Position numbers and translations under genes: made by a program
Shown here: positions 53,959 through 64,000 of the stretch, in pieces
How the letters are laid out: each line of letters opens with the position of its first letter
Position numbering within the stretch: position 1 is the first letter of the stretch
Notes under the pieces: model-generated
What the model was told of the DNA's origin: nothing
Seen by the model: the letters and a program-made list of their open reading frames with translations, nothing else
The model's database searches: none
NCBI RefSeq assembly: GCF_030035675.1
Contig: NC_084487.1
Location: 68,719,486-68,783,485 of the forward strand
DNA length: 64,000 nucleotides
Origin: Rhineura floridana
Taxonomy: Eukaryota; Chordata; Lepidosauria; Squamata; Rhineuridae
Direction of reading: 5' to 3'

Positions 53959-54207
53959 CGGTAGGGCCCCACTCATACAGCGGGTTACGTTCCGGACTCC
54001 TGCTGTAAAGCGAAAACCGCTGTAAAGCGGAACGCATTGAAGATAATTGTGCGCGTTGCATGAAAATGATGCGAAAATGGTGCGCGACGAGCAAAAACTG
54101 CCTTAAAAGTGGAACAAGCGCTGTAGGAGCGGGGCCTTTCTGCAATTGACAACCACTGTATTAGCGGAACACTGTAAAGCGAAGCGCTGTAAAGCGGGGG
54201 CCTACTG
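53959..54207. mobile_element. TA-flanked MITE, 249 bp, same family
   Basis: TA, CGGTAGGGCCCCACTCATAC ... GGGGGCCTACTG, TA. It has the same CAGCGGGTTACGTTCCGGA and GCTGTAAAGCG words as the copy at 53079-53290, 670 bp away in the same orientation. Confidence 0.8.
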
Positions 54208-54404
54208 TACTTGCAAAAATGGCATATATATTTTATCTTTCAATTTTTGAACAGAAGTTATAAAAAGTATACATGCTGCACTGTTATGCTTTTCTAATTA
54301 AGGAGTCAAACAAGTTTTAAATTTTACTGGACTGTTGAAGTTTATTTGTCTTACTCATAACCTGTTTCGAAAACCTTCCCAGTATGAAGCTTTTCTGGGA
54401 GTAA

Positions 54405-54545
54405 AGCTGCAATGCTAATTCCACATACCTGGGAGGTAACCCCATTGAATTCAGTAGGACTTACTTTTGAGTAGACATGGTTAGGATTGTGCTGAAAATC
54501 AATGGGACTTTTGAGTGAACATAGAAAAGGATTATGTTGTAAATC
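54405..54545. repeat. Short inverted-repeat element
   Basis: GCTGCAATGCTAATTCCACA and ATGGTTAGGATTGTGCTG, with CCATTGAATTCAGTAGGACT inside, form the short palindromic repeat seen near 4455, 9095, 29500, 42504, 48060 and 59225. It is probably a MITE. Confidence 0.5.
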
Positions 54546-54819
54546 TTTCTCTCCCCGTCCGATCCTTTTTTTTAAAAAAAGCACTTGTCGTCGTCATATG
54601 CCTTCAAGTCAGTTACGACTTATGGCGACCCTATGAATCAGCAACCTCCAATAACATCTGTTATAAACCACCCTGTTCAGATCTTGTACAGGTCTGTGGC
54701 TTCCTTTATTGAATCAATCCATCTCTTGTTTGGTCTTCCTCTTTTTCTACTCCCTTCTGTTTTTCCCAGCATTATTGTCTTCTCATGATGTGGCCAAAGT
54801 ATGAAAACCTCAGTTTCAC

Positions 54820-56186
54820 AATCTGAGACTTTATTTTGCTGCCTGCTGTCTAGTCTGGATAAAGGAATGGATCTTATTGAGGAATAAAAGACTATTGGAT
54901 TTGGAGGGCCATAATTTGAAGTGGGGATGGCATGGATATCTATGGTATGACAAAGTAAAAGTAAATGTAGACTTTAACAATCATTTTATAAGACGTCCTC
55001 TGTTGAAAATATGGAATAGATATAAACCAAGGTTTTATTCGAAAATACCATTATGTGTCTCAAGTCAAGAAGCGTTTTACAGAAGAGAAATGGCTGGAAA
55101 AGAGAAATGGTTAACTTATCAAGAACTATTAGAAAATGTACATGGAGAATATATAATGAAAGAGAGAGAACAACTGACAAAGGAAGGATATAGTTTTCAA
55201 TGGTTTGCCTATTTACAATTGTTAGAAAGATATAAAATGGACAAGAAAATGTATGGGTTTGAAATAAGTAAATCTGATTTTGAAATAGGATTGTGTACAA
55301 ATGATGAAAATATAATTGCGAAAATGTATAAACTCTTACTGAAAATGGATATGGAGGAAGAACAAGTAAAAGAGTGTATGGTAAAGTGGGCAAAAAATTT
55401 TGGTTATAACATACAAATGGATCAATGGGAAAATATGTGGAAAAAAGGCTTGAAATTTACACTATGCTATAATCTTAAAGAAATTTTTTATAAAATGATG
55501 TACCGTTGGTACATGACTCCAGAAAAGTTGTCAAAAATGTATAGTAATGTTTCTAATGTTTGTTGGAAATGTAAACAACAAGAAGGATCATTTTATCATA
55601 TGTGGTGGCTGTGTAAAAAGGCAAAATCATTTTGGGCACAGATAGGTAGGAAGATGCAAAAAATTCTAAAGATAAATATTCAGTCAAAACCAGAATTTTT
55701 TTTATTGGGTTTTATGGATAAACAAATAGAAAAGAAATATGGAAGAATAATATTATATATGATTACGGCAGCAAGATTATTATATGCACAAAAGTGGAAA
55801 ATGGAATCAACACCAACAATGGAAGAATGGCTATTGAAATTAATGGACTTAGTAGAAATGGATAAATTGACATGTCTACTTAGAGAAAAATCGACAGATA
55901 CATTTCTTAAGGAATGGAAGCCTCTCTTAGACTTTTTGTTGAAAGATCAAAATAAAATGATGATACTGGGATTTGACGATTAACTAAGACAGCCTATGGA
56001 GAAAAGGGATTCTGTATGTATATATTAAGGGACAGGTTTGATGTATATTATATACTTATAGCTGATCTGCGACAAATCGGAAGTCAACTATTTTATTTTT
56101 ATTTTTTGTTGTTGTATTGTTATGCTTTTTTGACTTTGTTTTGTTTGTTTTTTGAAAAATTTGAATAAAAATTATTAAAAAAAAAA
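54820..56186 (+). mobile_element. L1 LINE 3' part, nested in the RTE
   Basis: A 5'-truncated L1 with 3' UTR, AATAAAAATTATT and a short poly(A). Target duplications CTCAGTTTCAC lie at 54809-54819 and 56187-56197. The RTE sequence resumes on the right. It shares its 3' end with the half-L1 at 10456-12399 (GATCTGCGACAAATCGGAAG). Confidence 0.9.
54877..55983 (+). CDS. L1 ORF2 C-terminal domain (open)
   Basis: An uninterrupted 368-codon frame, with no ATG at its left limit, corresponds to the part of L1 ORF2 after the RT. A CCHC-like knuckle, CWKCKQQEGSFYHMWWLC (C229, C232, H241, C246 of this frame), is the ORF2 C-terminal cysteine motif. The tail ends REKSTDTFLKEWKPLLDFLL. Endonuclease and RT are absent by truncation, so it is not active, but the open frame indicates a young insertion. 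Confidence 0.82.
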   Translation: MRNKRLLDLEGHNLKWGWHGYLWYDKVKVNVDFNNHFIRRPLLKIWNRYKPRFYSKIPLCVSSQEAFYRREMAGKEKWLTYQELLENVHGEYIMKEREQLTKEGYSFQWFAYLQLLERYKMDKKMYGFEISKSDFEIGLCTNDENIIAKMYKLLLKMDMEEEQVKECMVKWAKNFGYNIQMDQWENMWKKGLKFTLCYNLKEIFYKMMYRWYMTPEKLSKMYSNVSNVCWKCKQQEGSFYHMWWLCKKAKSFWAQIGRKMQKILKINIQSKPEFFLLGFMDKQIEKKYGRIILYMITAARLLYAQKWKMESTPTMEEWLLKLMDLVEMDKLTCLLREKSTDTFLKEWKPLLDFLLKDQNKMMILGFDD

Positions 56187-57054
56187 CTCAGTTTCACCAT
56201 TTTAGCTTCTAGTGATAGTTAATTTGTTCTAACATCAATTATTTGTCTTTTTTGCAGTCCATGGTATCCACAAAGCTCTCCTCCAACACCACATTTCAAA
56301 TGAGTTGATTTTTCTCTTAGCTGCTTTTTTCACTGTCCAAGTTTCACATCCATATATAGAGATCAGGAATACCATGGTCTGAATGATCCTGACTTTAGTA
56401 TTCAGTCATACATCTTTGCATTTGAGGACCTTTTCTAGTTCTCTCAAAGCTGCCCTCCCCAGTCCTAGCCTTCTTCCGATTTCTTGACTGTTGTCTCCAT
56501 TTTGGTTAATGACTGTACCAACGTATTAATAATCCTTGACAAGTTCAATGTCCTCGTTGTCAACTTTAAAGTTACATAAATCTTCTGTTGTCATTACTTT
56601 AATCTTCTTGATTAAAGTCCTGCTTTTGTGCTTTCCTCTTTAACTTTTATCGACATTTGTTTCAAATCATTACTGGTTTCTGCTAGTAGTATGGTATTGT
56701 CTGCTTATCTTAAATTATTGATATTTCTCCCTCCAATTTTCACACCTTCATCTTGGTCCAATCCTGTTCTCCGTATATGTTCTGCATATAGATTAAACAA
56801 ATAGGATGATAAAATACACCCCTGTCTCACACCCTTTTCTATTGGGAACCAATTGGTTTCTCCATATTCTGTCCTTACAGTAGCCTCTTGTCCAGAATAT
56901 AAGTTGTGCATCAGGACAATCAGATGCTGTGGCACCCCCATTTCTTTTAAAGCACTCCATTGCTTTTCATGATCTGCACAATCAAAGGCTTTGCTGTAAA
57001 CTATAAAGCACAAGGTGATTTCCTCCTGAAATTCCTTGGTCCACCATTACTTAG

Positions 57055-57590
57055 GTGTCACTGCTTTTATTTAGCAGGAAACTAATACTTAAAAAAAAAG
57101 TTCTGCACTGGGCAACTGGTTTTGACAAACTATTATATGGAATTCTTTTTTTTACATCCCCAGTATGTGTGTATATGGAATATTTCCAACAACCCTGTGA
57201 GGTAAGGTTGGAAACCAAGGCAGCTCACAACAAGAAATAAAGCCATTTAAAATCCAATAACCATAAAACAAGTATAAAATAGTTACAAATCAGCTTTGCA
57301 GTGGTATGATTCTGAAATTTGCACTGGGTGAGTGAAGTTCCTTATCCCTGAATTGCAGTCCTGTGCAATTATTATTTACATATTATTTCCTCTACATTTT
57401 AAGTGTGCCCTTCTTCCTTGGTGCGGTCATGGTCCCCCTCTGTTGTTTTCACCCTGAGGGCAGAATAGGCTGAGTGATGGTACATAGCCCAGAGACACCC
57501 AGTAAACTTTGTAGCTTATTTACATTTTAAAATGTAATTAAAATGATTTATATGCAGGCAAAGTTTAGGAAGTAATGCAGATCCATTTAA
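57055..57590. other. Intergenic; decayed SINE piece
   Basis: Around 57170-57225 a CAACAACCCTGTGAGGTA piece matches the core of the tRNA SINE at 45714-45955. Otherwise unremarkable. Confidence 0.4.
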
Positions 57591-57786
57591 TACATTTAAA
57601 GCACATCCAACTCACATTTAAAATGCATGACTTTCCCCAAAGAATCCTGGGAAGTGTAGTTTCCCCCTCACAGTTATAGTTTCCACCACCCTTAACAACC
57701 TACAGTTCCCATAATTCTGTAATGGGATTCATGTGCTTCAAATGTATGTTGAATGTGCTTTAAATGCGTGGTGTGCATCTGCCCCA
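57590..57786. mobile_element. Inverted-repeat MITE, relative of 34070-34365
   Basis: TTAAAGCACATCCAACTCAC on the left and ATGTGCTTTAAATGCGTGGT on the right are inverted, with AGAATCCTGGGAAGTGTAGT and ACAGTTCCCATAATTCTGT as an inner inverted pair. Confidence 0.55.
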
Positions 57787-57849
57787 CAGTATGTGGGGCA
57801 TTCATTAGTGAATTGAAAAGAACAATTAAAAAGATACTTTTAAAAACAT

Positions 57850-58010
57850 GCCTATAGCTCAGTGGTAGGGCACCTGCTTTGGATGCAAAGGTTCAAAATT
57901 CAATCTCTGGAGGAGATTATTGCCTGGAATCCTGGACAGCCGATGCTAGTCCATGTCATTAGTACTGAGCTAGATGGTGTCAAATCTCCTGACCTGGTAT
58001 AAGGTAGATT
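57850..58010 (+). mobile_element. tRNA-Ala-derived SINE
   Basis: TATAGCTCAGTGGTAGGGCA is a pol III A-box like that of tRNA-Ala, then GCTTTGGATGCAAAGGTTCA and a decayed B-box. The body (ATTGCCTGGAATCCTGGACA, TACTGAGCTAGATGG, CCTGGTATAAGGTAG) is the common reptile tRNA-SINE. It is not a functional tRNA gene. Confidence 0.8.
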
Positions 58011-58059
58011 TCTTTGTGCCAAAAAGAGGAAAGAGACCCAAGGGCTACAGTTACTCAGA

Positions 58060-58560
58060 AACTTATTTATGTATTTTATTTATAACATTTATATACTGCT
58101 TTATTGTAAAAAGAACCTCAAAGGGGTTTACAGATGGAACAATAGAATTACTGGCAAAACCAGTTAAAGACAGGTATTTAAAAACATTCAAAATAATGAA
58201 ACCAACAATGAGTTAAAAACAGATAAAAAACATAATAGCTACTACATGCCTAGGTAGGCTTGCCTAAACAAACATGCTTTTAGCAGGTGCCAAACTGAGT
58301 ACAATGAAGCGCCAGCCTAATGTAGGTAGGCAGGGAGTTCCAAAGCGTAGGTACTGCCACACTAAAGGATCGATTTCTTATCAGAGCAGAACAAGTACTA
58401 TGTGGCACCCATAACATGGAAAGCACACCTTGAACTTGGCCAGGTAGCAAATCGGCAATCAGTGCAGATTTCAGAGCAGAGGTATTATGTGCTGACAGCG
58501 TCTCACTCATGTCAGCAATCGTGCTGCAGCATTCTGAACTAACTACAGTCCCTGGGTCAG
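58060..58560 (-). mobile_element. L2-clade LINE 3' fragment
   Basis: It reads, in decayed form, the antisense of the L2 3' region: ACATTTATATACTGCTTTAT, AAAGGGGTTTACAGATGG, AGGGAGTTCCAAAGCGTAGG, ACACTAAAGGATCGATTTCT. Confidence 0.65.
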
Positions 58561-59634
58561 GTTGTGCTGCATGGGGATTTCTGTGACCTTGGCTGACTGG
58601 CTGCCAGGATTTTTTTAGTTTTGTTTAGGAATCCTGACTGGTTGTGGGATCCTGAGTTTTCTGTCTTACTCATAGGAATCTTGTTGTGGTTGGTATGGTA
58701 TTGCATTTAGGAAATCATCACTGTCTTTAGTTTTTGTTTTTCTATTTGCATTTCATTTACCTCTAACATCACTCCCTTAACATCCATAGAAGCAACAACA
58801 CTGGTTCCATATGGTCAGCTTAACCTCCTTAAACCCACTGATGATACACCTTGCTATTTGCATGATGGTTTGTTTCTTGCCCAATAGTGGTAAAAGAGAA
58901 TTCACTTACTGGGAAGTATGGCTTCAATTGCTGTTGTTCCCAATCTACTGCCTGTGAAACTAGACCAAACCATGTGTGTTTTCTCTCTGTCAATTATTAC
59001 TCACTGGAATTGGGTTGGCTGTCAAAGGGAGTTTATAGCAGCTCATAGGGTAGGTAGGAAGAGAAGAGAATCTTCTTAACTCTTACTCGTTTCTCAAACC
59101 TCTCTCTGCAGTGAAAGGTCAAGTCTATAAAAGGCAGGCAGGGCATTCCAGGCACGGGGTTGCCCATCCCTGCTTTGATATGGATTTCATTGCAGAGGAT
59201 TCCTAGTCAAGCCTTACCAACAGCACAATCCTAAAAATATCTGCTAAGAAGTAAGTCCTGTTGAGTTTTATGGGGCTTAGTCCCTTATTAAGTGTGTTTA
59301 GAATTGAAGCCTTCAGGGGCATCCACCTTACCCCTGAGTGTTCCCATCTAACATCTCCACAACACTACGGTTTCTTCCTACAATGGCCTTCTGGTGACTG
59401 TTCTGACCTGAGGGCACTTAAACCCTTCTTGTCAGGAGCAAGTAGACTAGATTAAATGTTCCTTATCCAGGCTCTCTAAGCAGGTGAGAAGGAATGAACC
59501 CATTACTTCAGCTGGACCTGGAAACACCCTCATTCAGCTAAGATTTCTATCTTAATTTCCAACGAGATAATTTTTTTTCTTTGAATGGTATGCTCTAAGC
59601 ATCTGTGGTTGATGCTTAATGTATCATGCTTAAT
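58561..59634. other. Intergenic, nothing recognised except a short repeat
   Basis: Near 59218-59310 the short inverted repeat (GCACAATCCTAAAAATATCT, AAGTAAGTCCTGTTGAGTT) is present. No gene is seen. Confidence 0.4.
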
Positions 59635-59635
59635 G

Positions 59636-59757
59636 ACATCACTAGGGCCCAGCCCACAACATCACCAGGCCTGCCCCCTATGATATAAATAGGGTTCACT
59701 CCCTAAGACATCACTAGGGCATGCCCCCATAACATCACTAAGGCCCACCCCTGAAAT
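59636..59757. repeat. Short degenerate tandem array
   Basis: Four variant units beginning ACATCACTAGGGC or ACATCACCAGG and ending in C-rich GCCC words follow each other, the second one lengthened by GATATAAATAGGG. Confidence 0.7.
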
Positions 59758-60486
59758 GTCAGGGTTTGGGATGCTTCTGACCTAGCAACTCTACTTCAGA
59801 CTGGCTTTTTAATATTTCAATTTTACCAAGTAAGAGATAGTGGGAAATAGTGATTGCACAAGGCCACTCAACAGGTTCACAACTCAGCCAGAATATGAAT
59901 CTATATTTCCAAAAGTCCAGGCTTGATATTGTGTCCAGTGGGTCATATGAAGAGAGGGTGTTTAGTACTTCAGTAAAGCATGTGTTATTTGTAACACTGA
60001 GATTCTGAAAGGAGCCATAACATCCCAAGTTAGCATGATTGTCTGGTTTCCAGTAAAAAAAGAGGGGAAGACACAGAAAATACTGTATGTTTTGAAAGAC
60101 AGCCTTGTCTGTCCATGCATGGCAATTTTCTGCACTCTAAAGTCTGGCATGCATTCAGCTAGCACCAGGACATTCTGACCTCCATTTCACACAAGGGAAT
60201 TGCAAATGGAATTGCTTAGTCATCACACAGCAGTCAGTAGTTCTGTGGGAGGAGTATATCATAGTCCTCTTGAATGACTGAATGGCAATTCTAGAATTGT
60301 TTCTTCTCTCTTTGCTGAAAACAAGTCCCTAATACATTCAATAAATGCCAGTATCTTTCCTGATAACAGTAAGGCAGATGATGTCTCAAAACACTTTTTC
60401 TAGACTCTCAGTTCATATATTGCATCAGTTATTGGATTGTCCCTAGAGTGGCCGCTTCCCCATGCATTTGGAGTATAACACAATTT
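59758..60486. other. Intergenic, nothing recognised
   Basis: AT-rich sequence without a gene or clear repeat. Confidence 0.4.
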
Positions 60487-60835
60487 CTGGGGTATATTTG
60501 GATCCCAGTGATAGTTTGTTTTCAGAAGGAAATTGGTAAGTGGCTGAAATTTGGGGATGTTGTGTGGGTGACAGTTTGTAACAATGTCCTAGAAGGACAA
60601 CCCTATAGCTCTACTCATGTGTAAACTACACAATAAACATGCACCTGAGGCAGAAACCTGCCTCCGGGGCTTTTTGCTGGGGTATATCTGGACTCCAGGT
60701 GTTTTTTGTTTCCAAAAGAAAAGTAGTAACTGGCTGAAATGTGGGGATATTGGGAAGGTTAAAATTTGCGACATCTCTGACATCTCTGTAAGTATACTTA
60801 TGTGTAAATTACACAATGAAAAGTTCACTTGAGGT
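60487..60835. repeat. Diverged ~190-bp tandem duplication
   Basis: CTGGGGTATATTTGG at 60487 and CTGGGGTATATCTGG at 60677 begin two units sharing TGGCTGAAAT-TGGGGAT and ATGTGTAAA-TACACAAT words, each ending CACCTGAGG / CACTTGAGG. The divergence shows it is much older than the 399-bp duplication. Confidence 0.75.
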
Positions 60836-63689
60836 CCAAATGTATCCCAGAAGTCTGCATAAAGAAGCAATTCTTCAGAATCAGGATGGGATTTTGTTAA
60901 CAGGTTGTTTTCCTGAACTAAAGTTTATCTTAATATAATGCACAGCAATCATATTCTGAAAGACATGATTATGTTCATTTCCACAGTCTAAATTATTTGC
61001 AGAAAATCAAGAAATAGTTCCGATTCTATTCCAGAAACAACAGCTACAAGTTAAAGGTTATTTTGCTCAGAAACATTTAAATAAAGGTCTAATTGTCATG
61101 ATGGTGCTAAAAATGGGACGCTTTACTATCTTTGGGAACTGTAAACTCAACACATTTTTTTAAATTTACCAGTGCTGTCCTTTAGCCAACATTTTCTCCT
61201 CCCCCCCTTTTTTGCCTGAGATTGCTATGTCCACATCTTTATCTCCATGCCAGAGAAGCTTTGCCTGCTTAATTTCTGTCTGTCACACAGCTAATAAAGG
61301 CACTTTGGTAAAAGAAAAATAAGTTTGCAATACAGTTTTCAAGGTCTCAGGTGGATTTATTCAACAAATGTGGTTCTTGCAAGCCATATGGTCCCTGTGC
61401 ACACATCAATTACCTGCCTATCTGCATGCCAAACACAGGGAATCATTGGATGAATATTGGTAGCTCAGCAGTTCATATGCAAAATCCATATCACTTTGTT
61501 CTTCCTTTTAGCAAGAATCATTTCAAGCCATCTGAGTAGCTGTTGTGCAGATGCCCCCTTAAGGTCATGAGATGGTTACTCCTTCTTTAATAGCACAAGG
61601 TTGTATTTGCCATATTTTTTAAAAAAAATCTATAAAAAGACTGTGTGAAATGTGCTTCAGAGGATTGTAACGGGAAGCAAAAAGCAAACTGAAGAAGTTG
61701 CTTGCAGTTAAAGAATGTACAAGGTCCCTAGAGTATAGGATGACCTTTAAGTTACGCCAGAAGACTGGTAAGACATATGCTTTCATTTAAAATAAATGTA
61801 TATCTTGCTCTTTCTTTGTGAAAATACTTGCAAAAAGGTGAAAAATTGTTCAAGAGGCTTGCAACAGTAATATCCAATTTAAACAAGATTGTCATGTGAA
61901 TATTTGTATCCCTAGCAATGATGATTACATTAAAGTTGTGGATGACTTTTGAGTTTTTATTGTATCTTCAGCATATGTATGTGATATCCAAAAGTAAATG
62001 TGTAGTTGTCATAATAATGTGACATCTTAGACATCAGAAAAAGCAATGATCAAAGCATCCTACTGCATGCTATTGATGCTGCAAACAATCTCTTCACATC
62101 ACAAAGGGACTTTCACCTCTTCACAGTCACATTTTCATGCAACCAATCAGGAGGCCATACCTGTTGTGCCTACCCTGCCTTAGGCACAGGATTGGACTGT
62201 GAGTTTTATTTCTCATGGAGCAGGCTACTGAAAAGGGCAAGAAATTCCCATCATAGTGGAGAGAAATACGATATGGAGTTTGTGTTAGGTATAGAGATGA
62301 CTTCCTATGTTCATCTTCTGAAGCCAATATTGTTAAGTGCTGCTACTGCGTGCAAGGATCTCTTAGCTGATGGTTGTTCGTTGGATTGGGGGAACAGTAA
62401 ATTTAGCAGAACCCTGAATTCCAAAAGTATGAGAAACAGTGGCTTAGGTGATTTTTGAAAACTAGGGCTGTGAGCACACTAGTCGCCTACAGCTAAGTGT
62501 TTCCATTGGCCACACCTAGAGGGGGAACGGGTTGATCTGCCTATCAGTTGTGAAATTTGTTTGAAGCTGGATTTTTTTAAAAAAGAATTTAAGCTGATCC
62601 TACCAGGTTTTACAGTAAAAAAGGTTGGGGTTTGACTAGCATTGTGTGCCTCCATTTTCAGAAAAGAGATGGAGACACACTGGAACAGTAAGTGTGTCTC
62701 TACTCTAGGTATGGGGATAAAAATTCAATTCAGTTTGCATTTAAATCTGAATCTATAAAATTTACACTTTCCAAAACAATATGAGAACTGAAACACACCC
62801 ATCCGTTGAAATTTGCACTTATCCAAATTTTGTGATGCCGTTTTCCAACTAAACAATATTACAAACATGCATATAATGGAGAAAGTGGGCACAAAAATGA
62901 ATATATTAGTGAAAATAATATACAAAATGCATTATATTAGAAGGTGTTGCTTGCAAAAACATGTATATTAGTCAAAACTGCATACAAAAATGTTTTTAGG
63001 AGAAATTTCCACTCTAATGCTGAACATTTTCATGATGATTTTTTTTAAAAATAACAAAACTCTGCAGAAATGTGAAGGACTGAATTTAAGATAGGAAAAA
63101 TTTATAACTGAGAGAGCCAAAATTGACAGATCCTTCCATCCCTATTGAAAATGGAATTGTTAACACAATTGTGCTTCAGTCATACCCATAAACTGTTTAT
63201 GTTATAGTCCAAAATTACCATTGCTTTGTTTGTGGGTGGGAAGTAAGGAAGTAGATTTTGAATAGTCTGTTTTGTTGCTCCTCTAAAGGTAATCATTTCA
63301 TGTACAGCTAAGAGCTTTGAAAATAATTAAAATCCTGCAGCAAGTGACATTAGAGGGTGAAAAAATCCTTCAACAACAACAATTATGCTTCACGACCTTC
63401 AAACTCCTTTCCACAATTCTTAAAAGCAATTAAAATTAAGATGCAAGTCTGGATTGTTCATCCTTTTCACAGCTGCAAACTGAATGGTACTCATTAAGGT
63501 GTAATCTAGTTCGAATTTGCAGCTGTCTGCTTCTTTAGTTCCGTTCATTTTTTAAAGTAGCTATACCATTAAGCAACTATAATAAAGAAAAGCAAGAAAC
63601 AAAATAGCAATGATTTCCCTTTGGCATTTCCAAGACCCATTCATATGAATTATTATAGCTTTGCTTTTATCCCAGGCTTTATGCAGTAG
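60836..63689. other. Intergenic, no gene seen
   Basis: Unique-looking AT-rich sequence with only small frames. No tRNA, LINE coding motif or clear SINE was recognised. Confidence 0.4.
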
Positions 63690-64000
63690 TATTCTCAACA
63701 GGATCCTTAACTATATATAGTCTGTGGGTTCCATCTTCATACTTCACACAAATGATTGGGGTGCTCCTGGATTCATTACTAAAAGTGTAGGTGTCATCGG
63801 TGCCCAGGAGGGTCTTTTTAGCAGCTTTGGTTGGAATGCCATCTATGGCCCTCTTTGTGGTTGGACCTGGCTTCAGTTACTCATGCAGTAGTGGCTTCCA
63901 AACATGACTACTGTAATGCACTCTGTATGGAACTGCCTTTGAGGGTGACTCAGAAATTTCAGTTGGTGTAGAATGTAACTGCCTGGATGCTCTGGGAAGC
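63690..64000 (+). mobile_element. L2-group LINE fragment at window edge
   Basis: The + strand gives HDYCNALYMELPLRV then QKFQLV, the same motif as LDYCNALYVGLPLKTV in the L2 at 51603-53030. The left limit is approximate and the copy continues beyond the window. Confidence 0.65.

Larger units (their letters stand above)
54585..57040 (-). mobile_element. RTE LINE, split by a nested L1
   Basis: The left part (54585-54819) is the antisense 3' end; the right part (56187-57040) continues the same RTE through the C-terminal region into the RT (FDCADHEKQWSALKEMGVPQ, ATVRTEYGETNWFPIEKGVR, QGCILSSYLFNLYAEHIRR). The L1 at 54820-56186 sits between. It resembles the 24119-26155 copy and is likewise 5'-truncated, with frame breaks on the right side. 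Confidence 0.88.

Noticed and set aside
54986-55393. A 135-codon minus-strand frame
   Set aside because: It is the antisense of the L1 ORF2 C-terminal frame; AT-rich coding DNA gives Leu/Phe-rich shadows.
57850-57925. A tRNA-Ala gene
   Set aside because: Box A fits but box B is broken, no cloverleaf closes, and the SINE body follows.
59636-60835. CRISPR-like spacing of repeats
   Set aside because: Units are few, diverged and without unique spacers, in a vertebrate genome.

Overview
This is vertebrate nuclear DNA, most likely from a squamate reptile (lizard or snake). The host genes are spliced and vertebrate. The repeat set is typical of squamates: RTE/BovB-like LINEs, tRNA-derived SINEs that share the RTE 3' tail (Sauria-type), L2-clade and CR1 LINEs, an L1 lineage, and many small hAT-like and TA-flanked inverted-repeat elements. 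The species call is inference; no database was searched.

Two protein-coding genes are supported, both on the + strand. NAP1L1 (nucleosome assembly protein 1-like 1) runs from the start codon at 1311 to the stop at 30163 in 14 coding exons, all with GT-AG borders. The summed CDS is 1182 nt (393 codons plus stop). Its first, non-coding exon and promoter lie left of the window. PHLDA1 (pleckstrin homology-like domain family A member 1) lies about 14 kb downstream, with an unspliced CDS at 44548-45012 inside a CpG-rich block. NAP1L1 followed by PHLDA1 in the same direction is the order I know from human 12q21. The two genes are not known to act in one pathway; the link is synteny.

Layout: 1-905 is an antisense relic of a DIRS-like retrotransposon in the 5' intron of NAP1L1. 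The introns at 4968-16370 and 22927-29765 carry most of the mobile DNA. The first holds L2 remains, a 1.94-kb half-L1 element with a perfect 17-bp target-site duplication, and a solo LTR. The second holds CR1, a 2-kb RTE, a solo LTR and a GC-rich 1.2-kb inverted-repeat element. Intron 16783-18125 holds an exact 399-bp tandem duplication. Between the genes (30826-43950) are a hAT-like element with a nested CR1, RTE pieces, three Sauria-type SINEs and several fold-back elements. Downstream of PHLDA1 are the probable 3' UTR, three hAT-like MITEs or relatives, an L2 LINE (51603-53030), two TA-flanked MITEs, an RTE split by a nested L1 (54585-57040), two older tandem repeats and an L2 fragment running off the right edge.

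No new host gene system was found. The observations most worth following are the half-L1 element with an in-frame four-heptad duplication in its ORF1, the exact 399-bp duplication that ends 50 bp before a NAP1L1 exon, the GC-rich cargo of the 28273-29472 element, and a short PHLDA1 lacking the Q/PQ/PH repeats of mammals.
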